Below the pieces are notes generated by a model. That model saw only the letters and a list, made by a program, of their open reading frames with translations, did no database searches and was not told where the DNA came from. Shown piece by piece: positions 37,620 to 45,092 of a stretch of 64,000 nt of DNA; position 1 is the first letter of the stretch, and the number at the start of each line of letters is the position of its first letter. A program made the position numbers and the translations under genes. The DNA is from an uncultured Mollicutes bacterium (lineage in GTDB: Bacteria; Bacillota_I; Bacilli_A; Acholeplasmatales; Anaeroplasmataceae). The DNA lies in the NCBI GenBank assembly GCA_945923475.1, contig CAMELE010000004.1:16545-80544 (forward strand), in the 5' to 3' direction.

Positions 37620-38178
37620 ATACTTTGTTTATTTGGAAAATGATAATTCAGACGGGAAATGTTTACTAGAGTTATTTAGATCTTTACTTAGAGTATTTAA
37701 TTATATTGAAATTGAAGATGGATTTATAATAGAATACGAGGATTATACTGAATTGATGCTAGAGGAAAGCCTAAAAGCATATATATATGATGTTAACACA
37801 GCGTTTAAATGCTATATATCTGATTTAGTGTCAGCTAGTGATATAAAATCAGATGAGGAAATTATGCTTAAGTATTTGCGAAAAATGAAGAATAATAAGC
37901 TATATCATAGTCATGAGATTATGCTAGAGCTTATTGCTTTTCCTTATGATGATTTAAAGGTAAAAGCGTTACGTGAATATTTACGAGATATAGAAACATA
38001 TACAATTATAACTACATTTATAGAAAATGATTTAAACGTTTTGACATCTTCAAAAAAACTATATATGCATCGAAATACATTAATGAATAAGCTTGATAAA
38101 TTCTATGAAAAAACGGGATATGATATAAGAAACTTTAAGGATGCTTATATCATCTACTCGTTAATAAAAGATAGATAA
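37600..38178 (+). CDS. PucR/CdaR-type helix-turn-helix protein
   Basis: Of 192 residues the last 55 match the PucR C-terminal helix-turn-helix (TSSKKLYMHRNTLMNKLDKF), the part that binds DNA in CdaR/PucR activators. The N-terminal 130 residues have no recognisable sensor domain. It overlaps the RDD gene by 20 bases and precedes an ABC ATPase gene with its own terminator in between, so it may act on a carbon-related promoter nearby; target unknown. A second in-frame ATG lies at 37609. Confidence 0.75.
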   Translation: MKKMINKYFVYLENDNSDGKCLLELFRSLLRVFNYIEIEDGFIIEYEDYTELMLEESLKAYIYDVNTAFKCYISDLVSASDIKSDEEIMLKYLRKMKNNKLYHSHEIMLELIAFPYDDLKVKALREYLRDIETYTIITTFIENDLNVLTSSKKLYMHRNTLMNKLDKFYEKTGYDIRNFKDAYIIYSLIKDR

Positions 38179-38183
38179 TTTTT

Positions 38184-38214
38184 AAAAGAATGTGCATTTT
38201 GTACATTCTTTTTT
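38184..38214 (+). terminator. Terminator after the PucR-type gene
   Basis: AAGAATGT and ACATTCTT enclose a nine-base loop and are followed by six T. Confidence 0.85.
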
Positions 38215-38261
38215 CATAACAAAAATGTTAAAATAACTATGTAATTTTAAGGAGGAATATT

Positions 38262-39380
38262 ATGGCTACATTAAGCTTAAAAAACATTAATAAAATTTAT
38301 CCTAATGGAACTCAAGCTGTTTTTGACTTTAATCTTGATATTAAGGATAAGGAATTCATTTGTTTCGTAGGTCCATCTGGATGTGGAAAATCTACAACAT
38401 TACGTATGATTGCTGGTCTTGAAGACATTACTGCTGGAGAACTTTGGATCGATGATAAAATGGTAAATGACGTATCACCTAAGGATCGTGATATTGCGAT
38501 GGTTTTCCAAAGCTATGCTCTTTATCCACATATGACAGTTTACGAGAACATGGCATTTGGTCTACGTCTTCGTCGTATTGACCGTGATATTATTAAACAA
38601 AAGATTACAGAGGCTGCTGAAATTTTAGGTCTTACTCCATATCTAGAGCGTAAGCCAAGACAATTATCAGGAGGTCAATGTCAACGTGTTGCATTAGGTC
38701 GTGCTATCGTTCGTGATGCAAAGGTATTCTTGATGGACGAGCCTCTTTCAAACCTAGATGCTAAGTTACGTGTTTCCACTCGTGGAGAATTAATTAAGCT
38801 ACACCGTCGTTTAAATGCAACTACAATTTATGTAACACATGACCAAATTGAGGCTATGACAATGGCATCAAGAATTGTATGTATGAAGGATGGACGTATT
38901 CAACAGGTTGGTGAGCCAAAGGAAATATATGCACATCCACATAATGTCTTCGTTGGTGGATTTATTGGTACACCTCCAATGAATTTCATTGATGGTGTTG
39001 TAGATGAGAATGGTGTTTTCACAACTGCTAAAGATGATGTAAAGATTGAGGTACCACAAGGAAAGCTTCAATTACTTAAGGATAAAGGATTTATTGGTAA
39101 GAAAGTATTCTTAGGTATTCGTCCTGAGCATATTCATGATGAACGTGATCCAATAATTTTTGAAACATATCCAAATGCAATTGTGGATTGTAAGGTTAAG
39201 ATTTCTGAACTTTTAGGTGCTGAAACAAATATTTACACTGAGGTTGGTGGATGTAGTTTAATTGCATCAGTTGCATCTCGTTCAGATTTAACATTTGATT
39301 CAGATGTTAAACTAGCATTAGATATGAATAAATGTCATTTCTTTGATGTAGAATCTGAAATTAACATTGCTGATTTATAA
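38262..39380 (+). CDS. Sugar ABC transporter ATPase (MsmX/UgpC type)
   Basis: The 372 residues form a CUT1-type sugar-import ATPase: Walker A GPSGCGKST, Q-loop FQSYALYPHMTV, signature LSGGQ, Walker B FLMDEPLSNLD, H-loop THD, and a C-terminal OB-fold regulatory domain with GIRPEH. No permease or binding-protein gene lies nearby, which fits the stand-alone MsmX type that energises several sugar importers. AAGGAGG precedes the ATG. Codon use is that of a well-expressed gene. Confidence 0.93.
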   Translation: MATLSLKNINKIYPNGTQAVFDFNLDIKDKEFICFVGPSGCGKSTTLRMIAGLEDITAGELWIDDKMVNDVSPKDRDIAMVFQSYALYPHMTVYENMAFGLRLRRIDRDIIKQKITEAAEILGLTPYLERKPRQLSGGQCQRVALGRAIVRDAKVFLMDEPLSNLDAKLRVSTRGELIKLHRRLNATTIYVTHDQIEAMTMASRIVCMKDGRIQQVGEPKEIYAHPHNVFVGGFIGTPPMNFIDGVVDENGVFTTAKDDVKIEVPQGKLQLLKDKGFIGKKVFLGIRPEHIHDERDPIIFETYPNAIVDCKVKISELLGAETNIYTEVGGCSLIASVASRSDLTFDSDVKLALDMNKCHFFDVESEINIADL

Positions 39381-39387
39381 AATAATT

Positions 39388-39418
39388 GATGTCATCCAGC
39401 CTTGGATGGCATTTTTTC
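39388..39418 (+). terminator. Terminator after the sugar ATPase gene
   Basis: TGTCATCC and GGATGGCA pair with one wobble around a six-base loop, followed by six T. Confidence 0.85.
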
Positions 39419-39449
39419 AAAATAATTTAAAACTAAGTAATTAAATTAA

Positions 39450-39490
39450 TTGTTATTATGTTTGTACAATGATATAATATTATTGTGCAA
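39450..39490 (+). promoter_or_regulatory. pgk operon promoter with inverted repeat around the -10 box
   Basis: TTGTTA (39450-39455) and TATAAT (39473-39478) are 17 bases apart. TTGTACAAT (39462-39470) and ATTGTGCAA (39482-39490) form an inverted repeat with one mismatch that brackets the -10 box. A repressor bound there would block RNA polymerase, so control of the glycolytic operon by such a site is plausible. No matching regulator gene is next to it. Confidence 0.6.
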
Positions 39491-39516
39491 GTTAATAATC
39501 TGATGGAGGTAAAATA

Positions 39517-40710
39517 ATGGCTAAAAAGGTTATTACAGATTTAAATGTAAAAGGAAAAAAGGTTTTAATTAGAGTTGATTTTAATGTTCCAATGAAGGAC
39601 GGAGTTATTACAGATGACAACCGTATTCGTGAAGCATTACCTACAATTAAGTATGTAGTTGATAATGGTGGAAAGGCAATTGTTTTTTCACACCTTGGAC
39701 GTATTAAGGAGGAAGCTGATGTTGCTAAGAATTCATTGGCGCCTGTAGCTAAGAGACTTCAAGAGTTAATTGGTCTTCCTGTTAAGTTTGTACCTGCTAC
39801 TCGTGGTAAGGCTTTAGAGGATGGAATCGCTTCTATGGAAGATGGCGAAATATTAATGTTCGAAAATACTCGTTATGAGGATTTAGAAGGCAAGAAGGAA
39901 TCAAAGAATGATCCTGAGCTTGGTGCTTATTGGGCATCTTTAGGTGATGTATTTGTAAATGATGCGTTTGGTACAGCTCATAGAGCTGCTGCATCAAATG
40001 TTGGTATTGCATCAAATATATCAGAAACTGCAGCTGGATTCTTACTTGAAAAGGAAATTAAGTTTATTGGTGGTGCAGTTGATAATCCTCAAAGACCATA
40101 TGTTGCAATTTTAGGTGGTTCTAAGGTATCTGATAAGATTGAAGTAATTTCTGCATTATTAGAAAAAGCAGATAAGCTTATTATTGGTGGAGGTATGATG
40201 TTTACCTTCCTTAAGGCATTAGGTAAAAATGTTGGTAAGTCAAAATGTGAGGATGATAAGGTAGACCTTGCAAAGGAATTACTTGCAAAGGCAGCTGGTA
40301 AAATCGTTCTTCCAGTTGATACTGTTGTTACAACAGAATTTTCAAATGATGTTCCATTCAAGACTGTAAGTGTTGATGAAATCGGTGATGATGAAATGGG
40401 TCTTGATATTGGTGAGGCATCAATTAGATTATTTGCTGATGTTATTTCTAAGGCAAAGACTGTTGTTTGGAATGGACCTATGGGTGTATTTGAAATGTCA
40501 AACTTTGCTAAGGGAACAATTGGAGTATGTGATGCAATTGCTAATCTTCAAGGTGCAAATACAATAGTTGGTGGTGGAGATTCTGCAGCAGCTGCTATTC
40601 AATTTGGATATAAGAACAAATTCTCTCATATTTCAACAGGTGGTGGAGCATCACTTGAGTATTTAGAGGGTAAGGTATTACCAGGTATTGCATGCGTTAA
40701 CGATAAATAA
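39517..40710 (+). CDS. pgk: Phosphoglycerate kinase
   Basis: Glycolytic enzyme moving phosphate from 1,3-bisphosphoglycerate to ADP. The 397 residues show [41 protein letters not shown] and GGGDSAAA in family order. GGAGG precedes the ATG. It heads an operon with an HPr-like gene and tpiA. Glyceraldehyde-3-phosphate dehydrogenase, often the first gene of such operons, is not here. Confidence 0.97.
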   Translation: MAKKVITDLNVKGKKVLIRVDFNVPMKDGVITDDNRIREALPTIKYVVDNGGKAIVFSHLGRIKEEADVAKNSLAPVAKRLQELIGLPVKFVPATRGKALEDGIASMEDGEILMFENTRYEDLEGKKESKNDPELGAYWASLGDVFVNDAFGTAHRAAASNVGIASNISETAAGFLLEKEIKFIGGAVDNPQRPYVAILGGSKVSDKIEVISALLEKADKLIIGGGMMFTFLKALGKNVGKSKCEDDKVDLAKELLAKAAGKIVLPVDTVVTTEFSNDVPFKTVSVDEIGDDEMGLDIGEASIRLFADVISKAKTVVWNGPMGVFEMSNFAKGTIGVCDAIANLQGANTIVGGGDSAAAAIQFGYKNKFSHISTGGGASLEYLEGKVLPGIACVNDK

Positions 40711-40736
40711 TTTTGGATGAGGATGGTTTGAAGAAA

Positions 40737-40991
40737 ATGGAAAAGAAAATTTTAGTAAAAAGCACTGTAGGTTTACACGCTAGCTTAGCAGCTAAGGTTG
40801 TTCAAGCTGCATCAAAGTACTCAGTTGATATTAATTTAGTTTATCATGATAAAGTTGTAGATGTTAAATCAATTTTAGGATTAATGTCTTTAGCAATTCC
40901 TCAAGGAGAAAATGTTACAATTGTTGCGACTGGAGAACAAGCTGAAAAGGCTATAGATGATATTGCTGAATTATTAGAAGACAAGAAATAA
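40737..40991 (+). CDS. HPr-like phosphocarrier protein
   Basis: About 84 residues with the HPr fold: the active-site region TVGLHASLA keeps His15 and the regulatory serine lies in KSILGLMSLA, the Ser46 motif. The two residues after the usual Ala (Arg and Pro in GLHARPA) are Ser and Leu here, so phosphate transfer from enzyme I may be slow or absent, and a regulatory role like that of Crh is possible. Start ATG at 40737 is chosen; TTG at 40728 is closer to the GAGGATGG site and remains possible. It sits between pgk and tpiA, an unusual place for ptsH. Confidence 0.88.
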   Translation: MEKKILVKSTVGLHASLAAKVVQAASKYSVDINLVYHDKVVDVKSILGLMSLAIPQGENVTIVATGEQAEKAIDDIAELLEDKK

Positions 40992-41011
40992 AAAGAGAGG
41001 AGCGGGTCTCT

Positions 41012-41791
41012 ATGCGAAAGCCAGTAGTGGCAGCGAACTGGAAGATGTTTAAGACTAGAGATGAAGCTTTACAATTCATCTATGCTGTAAACGATCAGGT
41101 TCCTAGCAAAGAAATCGTTGATACTGTAATATGCGCTCCTGCTATTCATCTACGAAGTCTTGTTAAAAGACAGGGTGAAAATATAAGAATTGGTGCACAA
41201 AATATGCATTACGCTGATGAAGGAGCATATACTGGGGAAATTTCTCCAAATATGCTTGTTTCAACAGGTGTTTCATACGTTATTATTGGTCATAATGAAA
41301 GACGTAGATATAACAATGAAACAGAGGATGATGTCAACCTGAAGCTTATTGCTGCGATTAATCATGGATTAACTCCCATTGTTTGTCTTGGTGAAACGGC
41401 AGAACAATTTGAACATGCCGATACGGATTATATTTTAAGAGAGCAGGTTAGAACAGCATTTAAGGGTGTTAAGGCTAAGGATGTTGAAAAGATTATTTTA
41501 GCCTACGAGCCTATTTGGGCTGTTGGAACAGGAAGGTCAGCCCCAAGTGAATTAGCAGATCAAAAATGTGGACTTATCAGAAGGATTGTTGGGGATTTAT
41601 ATTCTCCTTCATGCTCTGAGAAGATTAGAATTTTATATGGTGGATCTGTAAATCCATCAAATTGCTATGACCTTCTTACTAAACCAAATATTGATGGAGC
41701 ATTAATTGGTGGTGCAGCATTAGTTTCAGATAATTATATTCAAATGTGCCAGCAAGCAGTAGATGCTGTAAAATATAAATATAATAATTAG
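41012..41791 (+). CDS. tpiA: Triosephosphate isomerase
   Basis: Interconverts dihydroxyacetone phosphate and glyceraldehyde 3-phosphate. The 259 residues carry AANWKMFKT (Asn, Lys), IIGHNERR (His; the usual Ser is Asn), AYEPIWAVGTG (catalytic Glu) and YGGSVNPSN. GAGAGGAG precedes the ATG. It follows the HPr-like gene by 20 bases in the pgk operon and is separated from the convergent TrmH gene by a shared terminator. Confidence 0.96.
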   Translation: MRKPVVAANWKMFKTRDEALQFIYAVNDQVPSKEIVDTVICAPAIHLRSLVKRQGENIRIGAQNMHYADEGAYTGEISPNMLVSTGVSYVIIGHNERRRYNNETEDDVNLKLIAAINHGLTPIVCLGETAEQFEHADTDYILREQVRTAFKGVKAKDVEKIILAYEPIWAVGTGRSAPSELADQKCGLIRRIVGDLYSPSCSEKIRILYGGSVNPSNCYDLLTKPNIDGALIGGAALVSDNYIQMCQQAVDAVKYKYNN

Positions 41792-41882
41792 ATAGTTTTC
41801 TAAATAATAAAAATTAGAATTAATCATAAAAATCAATTCACGAATTCGATTTAATATAATATTTAAATTTTGCCTAATAAAA

Positions 41883-41907
41883 AGAGTCTTGAAAATTTCA
41901 AGGCTCT
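41883..41907. terminator. Shared terminator between tpiA and the TrmH gene
   Basis: AGAGTCTTGAAA pairs with TTTCAAGGCTCT (one wobble). T-runs lie on both sides, so it can serve transcripts from both strands. It overlaps the stop codon of the minus-strand gene. Confidence 0.8.
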
Positions 41908-42679
41908 ATTTTTTCATAGCTGCTTCATATATTAATATAGATGCTGCAACACTAACATTTAAACTATTATTTGATCCACACATTGGAATGAATACCTTTT
42001 GATGAGGATTATTATACCATTCTTGATTTATTCCAAATCTTTCAGAACCAACAACGATGGCAATTTTGCCTTCATAATCATATTCTTTATATGATTTCCC
42101 AAGATTTGGCTCTCCTAGATAGATGGTATATCCGTTTTCAAGTAGCCATTGTTGAGCAGAAGAATAAGAGGTAGATACTGTTGGTATTAATAAATTACAT
42201 CCTCTTGAAGCTAAAGTAAGCTTAGCGCTTTGTGGTTTTACCACGGCATCAACTAAAATCATTCCTAAATCTCCAATAGCGTCCATTGTACGATATATTG
42301 TACCAATATTTCCAGGAATTTCAAGGCTATCACATACAACAATGAAATTCTTGTTTTTTAATGAATCTAGATCAAGACTTGGATATTTAACTACGGCAAT
42401 AAGTCCAACTGTGTTTTCTTTTTGTCTTAAGTATTCAAATGTTGATTTAGATATTGTATAGGAATTATTTGCTTTTTTTAATAATTCAGTAATTAGCAAT
42501 TGAGTATCATTGTGGTATTCAAGTTCATCACAGTATATAAATGTATCAAGCTTAATATCATATTTAGTAATGAGCTTTATCGATGATAAATCGTCAACAT
42601 ATACTAATTCATCCGATGATTTTTTTTGAAGCTCTTTGACCTTTTTGATGATTGGGTTATTTTTAGCTAGCTTTTGCAT
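41906..42679 (-). CDS. TrmH-family RNA 2'-O-methyltransferase
   Basis: This SPOUT-fold enzyme uses S-adenosylmethionine to methylate a ribose in tRNA or rRNA. About 257 residues: a short substrate-binding N-terminal part and the catalytic motifs IPGNIGTIYR, VVGSERFG and IPMCGSNNSLNVSVA. The ATG at 42679 follows GAGGA; the ATG at 42691 has no such site. It overlaps the end of the MntR-like gene upstream. The exact target base cannot be read from sequence. Confidence 0.9.
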   Translation of the reverse strand: MQKLAKNNPIIKKVKELQKKSSDELVYVDDLSSIKLITKYDIKLDTFIYCDELEYHNDTQLLITELLKKANNSYTISKSTFEYLRQKENTVGLIAVVKYPSLDLDSLKNKNFIVVCDSLEIPGNIGTIYRTMDAIGDLGMILVDAVVKPQSAKLTLASRGCNLLIPTVSTSYSSAQQWLLENGYTIYLGEPNLGKSYKEYDYEGKIAIVVGSERFGINQEWYNNPHQKVFIPMCGSNNSLNVSVAASILIYEAAMKK

Positions 42680-42680
42680 A

Positions 42681-43046
42681 TTATTCCTCATTAAGCTGTT
42701 TCTTTATGCATTCGATTGATTCATCGGAAATAACATGCTCAATTTTGCATGCATCAATCTTAGCTTGCTCAATAGATACACCAAACGATACTAATAATTT
42801 TGTAATAAGCTTCTCTTTAATATACGTTTTATTTGCAATTTCAAAGCCCTTTTCAGTTAATTCAATTGAACCATTGTCACTTATGTTTATATAACCATTT
42901 TCCTTCAAATTTTTCATTGCAATACTTACAGAAGGTTTTGAAAAGCCCAATTCATTTACTATGTCAATTGCTCTTACTCTACTTAATTCTTCCTTTAATT
43001 TAAGGATGCTTTCTAAATAGTTTTCTGCAGATTCCTGTATTTTCAT
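42681..43046 (-). CDS. DtxR/MntR-family metal-dependent regulator
   Basis: The 121-residue protein has the DtxR-type winged helix (AIDIVNELGFSKPSVSIAMK) and the metal-binding dimerisation helices with C-x-x-EH (CKIEHVIS), close to MntR in length and lack of an SH3 domain. It likely represses manganese or iron uptake genes when the metal is plentiful. GGAGTGAT precedes the ATG. It is co-directional with the methyltransferase gene that overlaps its end; a functional tie between them is not evident. Confidence 0.87.
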   Translation of the reverse strand: MKIQESAENYLESILKLKEELSRVRAIDIVNELGFSKPSVSIAMKNLKENGYINISDNGSIELTEKGFEIANKTYIKEKLITKLLVSFGVSIEQAKIDACKIEHVISDESIECIKKQLNEE

Positions 43047-43133
43047 TCTATCACTCCAATGGATAAATATTTTAAATGTGTTTTGTCGTTTTCTCCATTA
43101 TAGCACAAGTGGTAGAAGAATTAAAGTGAAGTG

Positions 43134-43337
43134 TTATTCAGATGTCGGATTTGGATTGTTTTTAAAATATTCATCACGTGATTTATTTAAAAGATCAGTG
43201 TTGTATTCCACAACATTTAATCCATCCTCTTGATATTCGATACCAAGTGCTTGTGCAACCTCTTGCTTTATTTCATCTTTATAATATCCGATTAATCTTT
43301 CATCCATCATTGTATTTTTTGATCTATATTTTTTCAA
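43134..43337 (-). CDS. Small protein of unknown function
   Basis: A 67-residue, charged protein with a central helix KDEIKQEVAQALGIEYQ and an Asn/Pro-rich end. The TTG at 43337 has GGTGAT seven bases before it. A longer reading to 43397 would translate the rpsD terminator into a false hydrophobic leader. It lies downstream of rpsD on the same strand. No family recognised. Confidence 0.6.
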   Translation of the reverse strand: MKKYRSKNTMMDERLIGYYKDEIKQEVAQALGIEYQEDGLNVVEYNTDLLNKSRDEYFKNNPNPTSE

Positions 43338-43370
43338 TAATATCACCGATAATATTATGGACTTAAGAAT

Positions 43371-43400
43371 AAAAAAAAGAATGGGAAAAAATCCCATTCA
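43371..43400 (-). terminator. Terminator of rpsD
   Basis: On the minus strand GAATGGGA and TCCCATTC enclose a short loop and are followed by eight T. Confidence 0.88.
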
Positions 43401-43406
43401 ATATTT

Positions 43407-44006
43407 TTATCTGTTGTAGAATTCGACGATTAGTTGTTCATTGATATCTCTTAAGAATTCATCTCTTTCAGGAACTCTTACTAAAGAACCTGTGAATGAA
43501 TTTTCATCATAAGATACATATTCAGGACGAACAACTGTAGTCTCTAAAGCAGAAGTAACAATGACAAACTTCTTAGCTTTGTCTGATAAAGAAACAGTTT
43601 GACCTGGTACAAGTCTATAAGAAGCTATATCAACCTTCTTACCATTTACAAGTACATGTCCATGGTTAACTAATTGACGAGCTTGAGCACGAGTACGTGC
43701 AAATCCTAAACGATAAACGATGTTATCAAGACGGCACTCTAATAACTTTAAGAAGTTTTCACCAGTCTTACCACCCATCTTAGAAGCTTCTGCAAATACC
43801 TTACGGAATTGCTTTTCAGACATACCATATGTAAATCTTACTCTTTGCTTTTCTTGTTGTTGGATTCCATATTCCTTTAATTTAGTTTTGCTTTGGCCAT
43901 GTTGACCAGGTGCATAATTTCTTTTAGCGATTTCTTTTCCAGTTTCGCTGATTGAATAACCAAGACGACGAGATATTTTCCAGCTTGGTCCAGTATAACG
44001 TGACAT
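43407..44006 (-). CDS. rpsD: Ribosomal protein S4
   Basis: Small-subunit assembly protein of 199 residues with family phrases [32 protein letters not shown], and the S4 RNA-binding domain [20 protein letters not shown] followed by [18 protein letters not shown] precedes the ATG. As in other Firmicutes it is a single gene apart from the large ribosomal operons, with a long leader (44007-44185) likely used for self-control. Confidence 0.98.
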   Translation of the reverse strand: MSRYTGPSWKISRRLGYSISETGKEIAKRNYAPGQHGQSKTKLKEYGIQQQEKQRVRFTYGMSEKQFRKVFAEASKMGGKTGENFLKLLECRLDNIVYRLGFARTRAQARQLVNHGHVLVNGKKVDIASYRLVPGQTVSLSDKAKKFVIVTSALETTVVRPEYVSYDENSFTGSLVRVPERDEFLRDINEQLIVEFYNR

Positions 44007-44191
44007 AACTTTTATCCTCCTATATGTCTAAAATTTTATAGAGGTAAATTGAATCGATGTAATTCAGATTTTAGGATATCACAATTACCATCTTTCACCT
44101 AAAGCAGCCGAGATTACTTGATGCCTCCTATAGGGATTGGATATTATCTAAAATTATATAAATTACTGCTGCAATTTTACCTGCCTTATAA
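44007..44191 (-). promoter_or_regulatory. Structured rpsD leader, probable S4 autoregulatory RNA
   Basis: From the predicted start near 44185 the transcript runs about 180 bases before the ATG, far more than needed for a ribosome binding site. It can form several helices, for example GCAGCAG near the 5' end with CTGCT in the middle, and GTAATT with AATTAC further on. rpsD of Bacillus is regulated by S4 binding its leader, which suggests the same here; the specific S4-binding structure was not modelled. Confidence 0.5.
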
Positions 44192-44220
44192 ATTATATAG
44201 GATGAGATGTAAATAGTCAA
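44192..44220 (-). promoter_or_regulatory. SigA-type promoter of rpsD
   Basis: Read on the minus strand, TTGACT (44220-44215) and TATAAT (44197-44192) are 17 bases apart, nearly the full consensus, as expected for a ribosomal protein gene. Confidence 0.8.
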
Positions 44221-44364
44221 GGAAATTTTAATAAAATTGAATATTAGAGGACTGATTTGAACCAAGTTATTGGAAAATTTTGAATATTATGTTATATTTT
44301 ATATACTTATTGCAAAAGGAAAGGAGATAATCAAATAGAATTTATTTGGTTAGACATAAAATCT

Positions 44365-45018
44365 ATGAAGATTGTTGGACATGAAATTAATGGTATTATT
44401 TTTGATTTGGATGGAACCTTGTTTGATTCTTGTGGCTTATGGCATCAAATAGATGTAGATTTTTTTGCCAAAAGGGGCTTATTACTACCTGACGATTATG
44501 CAAAATCAATAGCACATCTTGGTTTAACAAAGGCTGCAACGTATACTAAGACAAGGTTTAATTTGCCAGAATCAGAAGAAGAAATTATTAACGAGTGGAA
44601 TGAAGCTGCTATAGAAATGTATGCCAATCATGTTAATTTAAAGCCTTATGCTAAGGAATATCTAGAGTATTTGAAACGAAACGGAATTAAACTTGCGATT
44701 GCCACTGCAAATAGCTCAGATTACTATATGCCATGTTTAATTCGTAATAATATTGAGCATTATTTCGATACAATATGGGATGTTTCTAAATTTAAAGGGA
44801 GTAAAGAAAGCCCGGAAATATATATTAAGGCAGCTAAAGAGCTAGGAGTAGAGATTAAATCCTGTGCTGTATTTGAAGATATCCCAACAGCTTTAAAAAC
44901 TGCAAAAAATGCTGGCTTTATAACAGTTGCGGTTGATGATGCTTCACAGAAAGAATATATTGAAGAAAAGAAAAATAATAGTCATTTATTTATCCAGTCA
45001 TTTAATGAATTATTATAA
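44365..45018 (+). CDS. HAD-superfamily hydrolase (beta-phosphoglucomutase-like)
   Basis: The 217 residues hold the HAD motifs: nucleophile GIIFDLDGTLFDS, motif II Thr/Ser near ATANSSDYY, Lys in FKGSKESPE, and the acidic pair in VFEDIPTALKTA, with a helical cap after motif I. Such enzymes remove phosphate from small metabolites. The first ATG (44365) has no ribosome binding site; an AAGGAG at 44321-44326 is placed eight bases before an in-frame ATA at 44335, which could be the true, non-standard start. A LeuRS-like gene follows after 75 bases. Confidence 0.88.
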   Translation: MKIVGHEINGIIFDLDGTLFDSCGLWHQIDVDFFAKRGLLLPDDYAKSIAHLGLTKAATYTKTRFNLPESEEEIINEWNEAAIEMYANHVNLKPYAKEYLEYLKRNGIKLAIATANSSDYYMPCLIRNNIEHYFDTIWDVSKFKGSKESPEIYIKAAKELGVEIKSCAVFEDIPTALKTAKNAGFITVAVDDASQKEYIEEKKNNSHLFIQSFNELL

Positions 45019-45092
45019 AATTTTTCTCAAACTATTTATGTAAATATGTGGTATTATATAGATATAATAAGGTATAGCTTGGAGGTGATATT

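Noticed and set aside
43338..43397. Hydrophobic N-terminal extension of the small protein after rpsD
   Set aside because: These codons are the rpsD terminator and its T-run read as Phe and Ile/Leu; a TTG with a good ribosome binding site lies downstream at 43337.
44007..44191. T-box leader on the minus strand
   Set aside because: The T-box core (GGGTGGnACCGCG type) is absent, and the downstream gene is rpsD, so a ribosomal-protein leader is the better reading.
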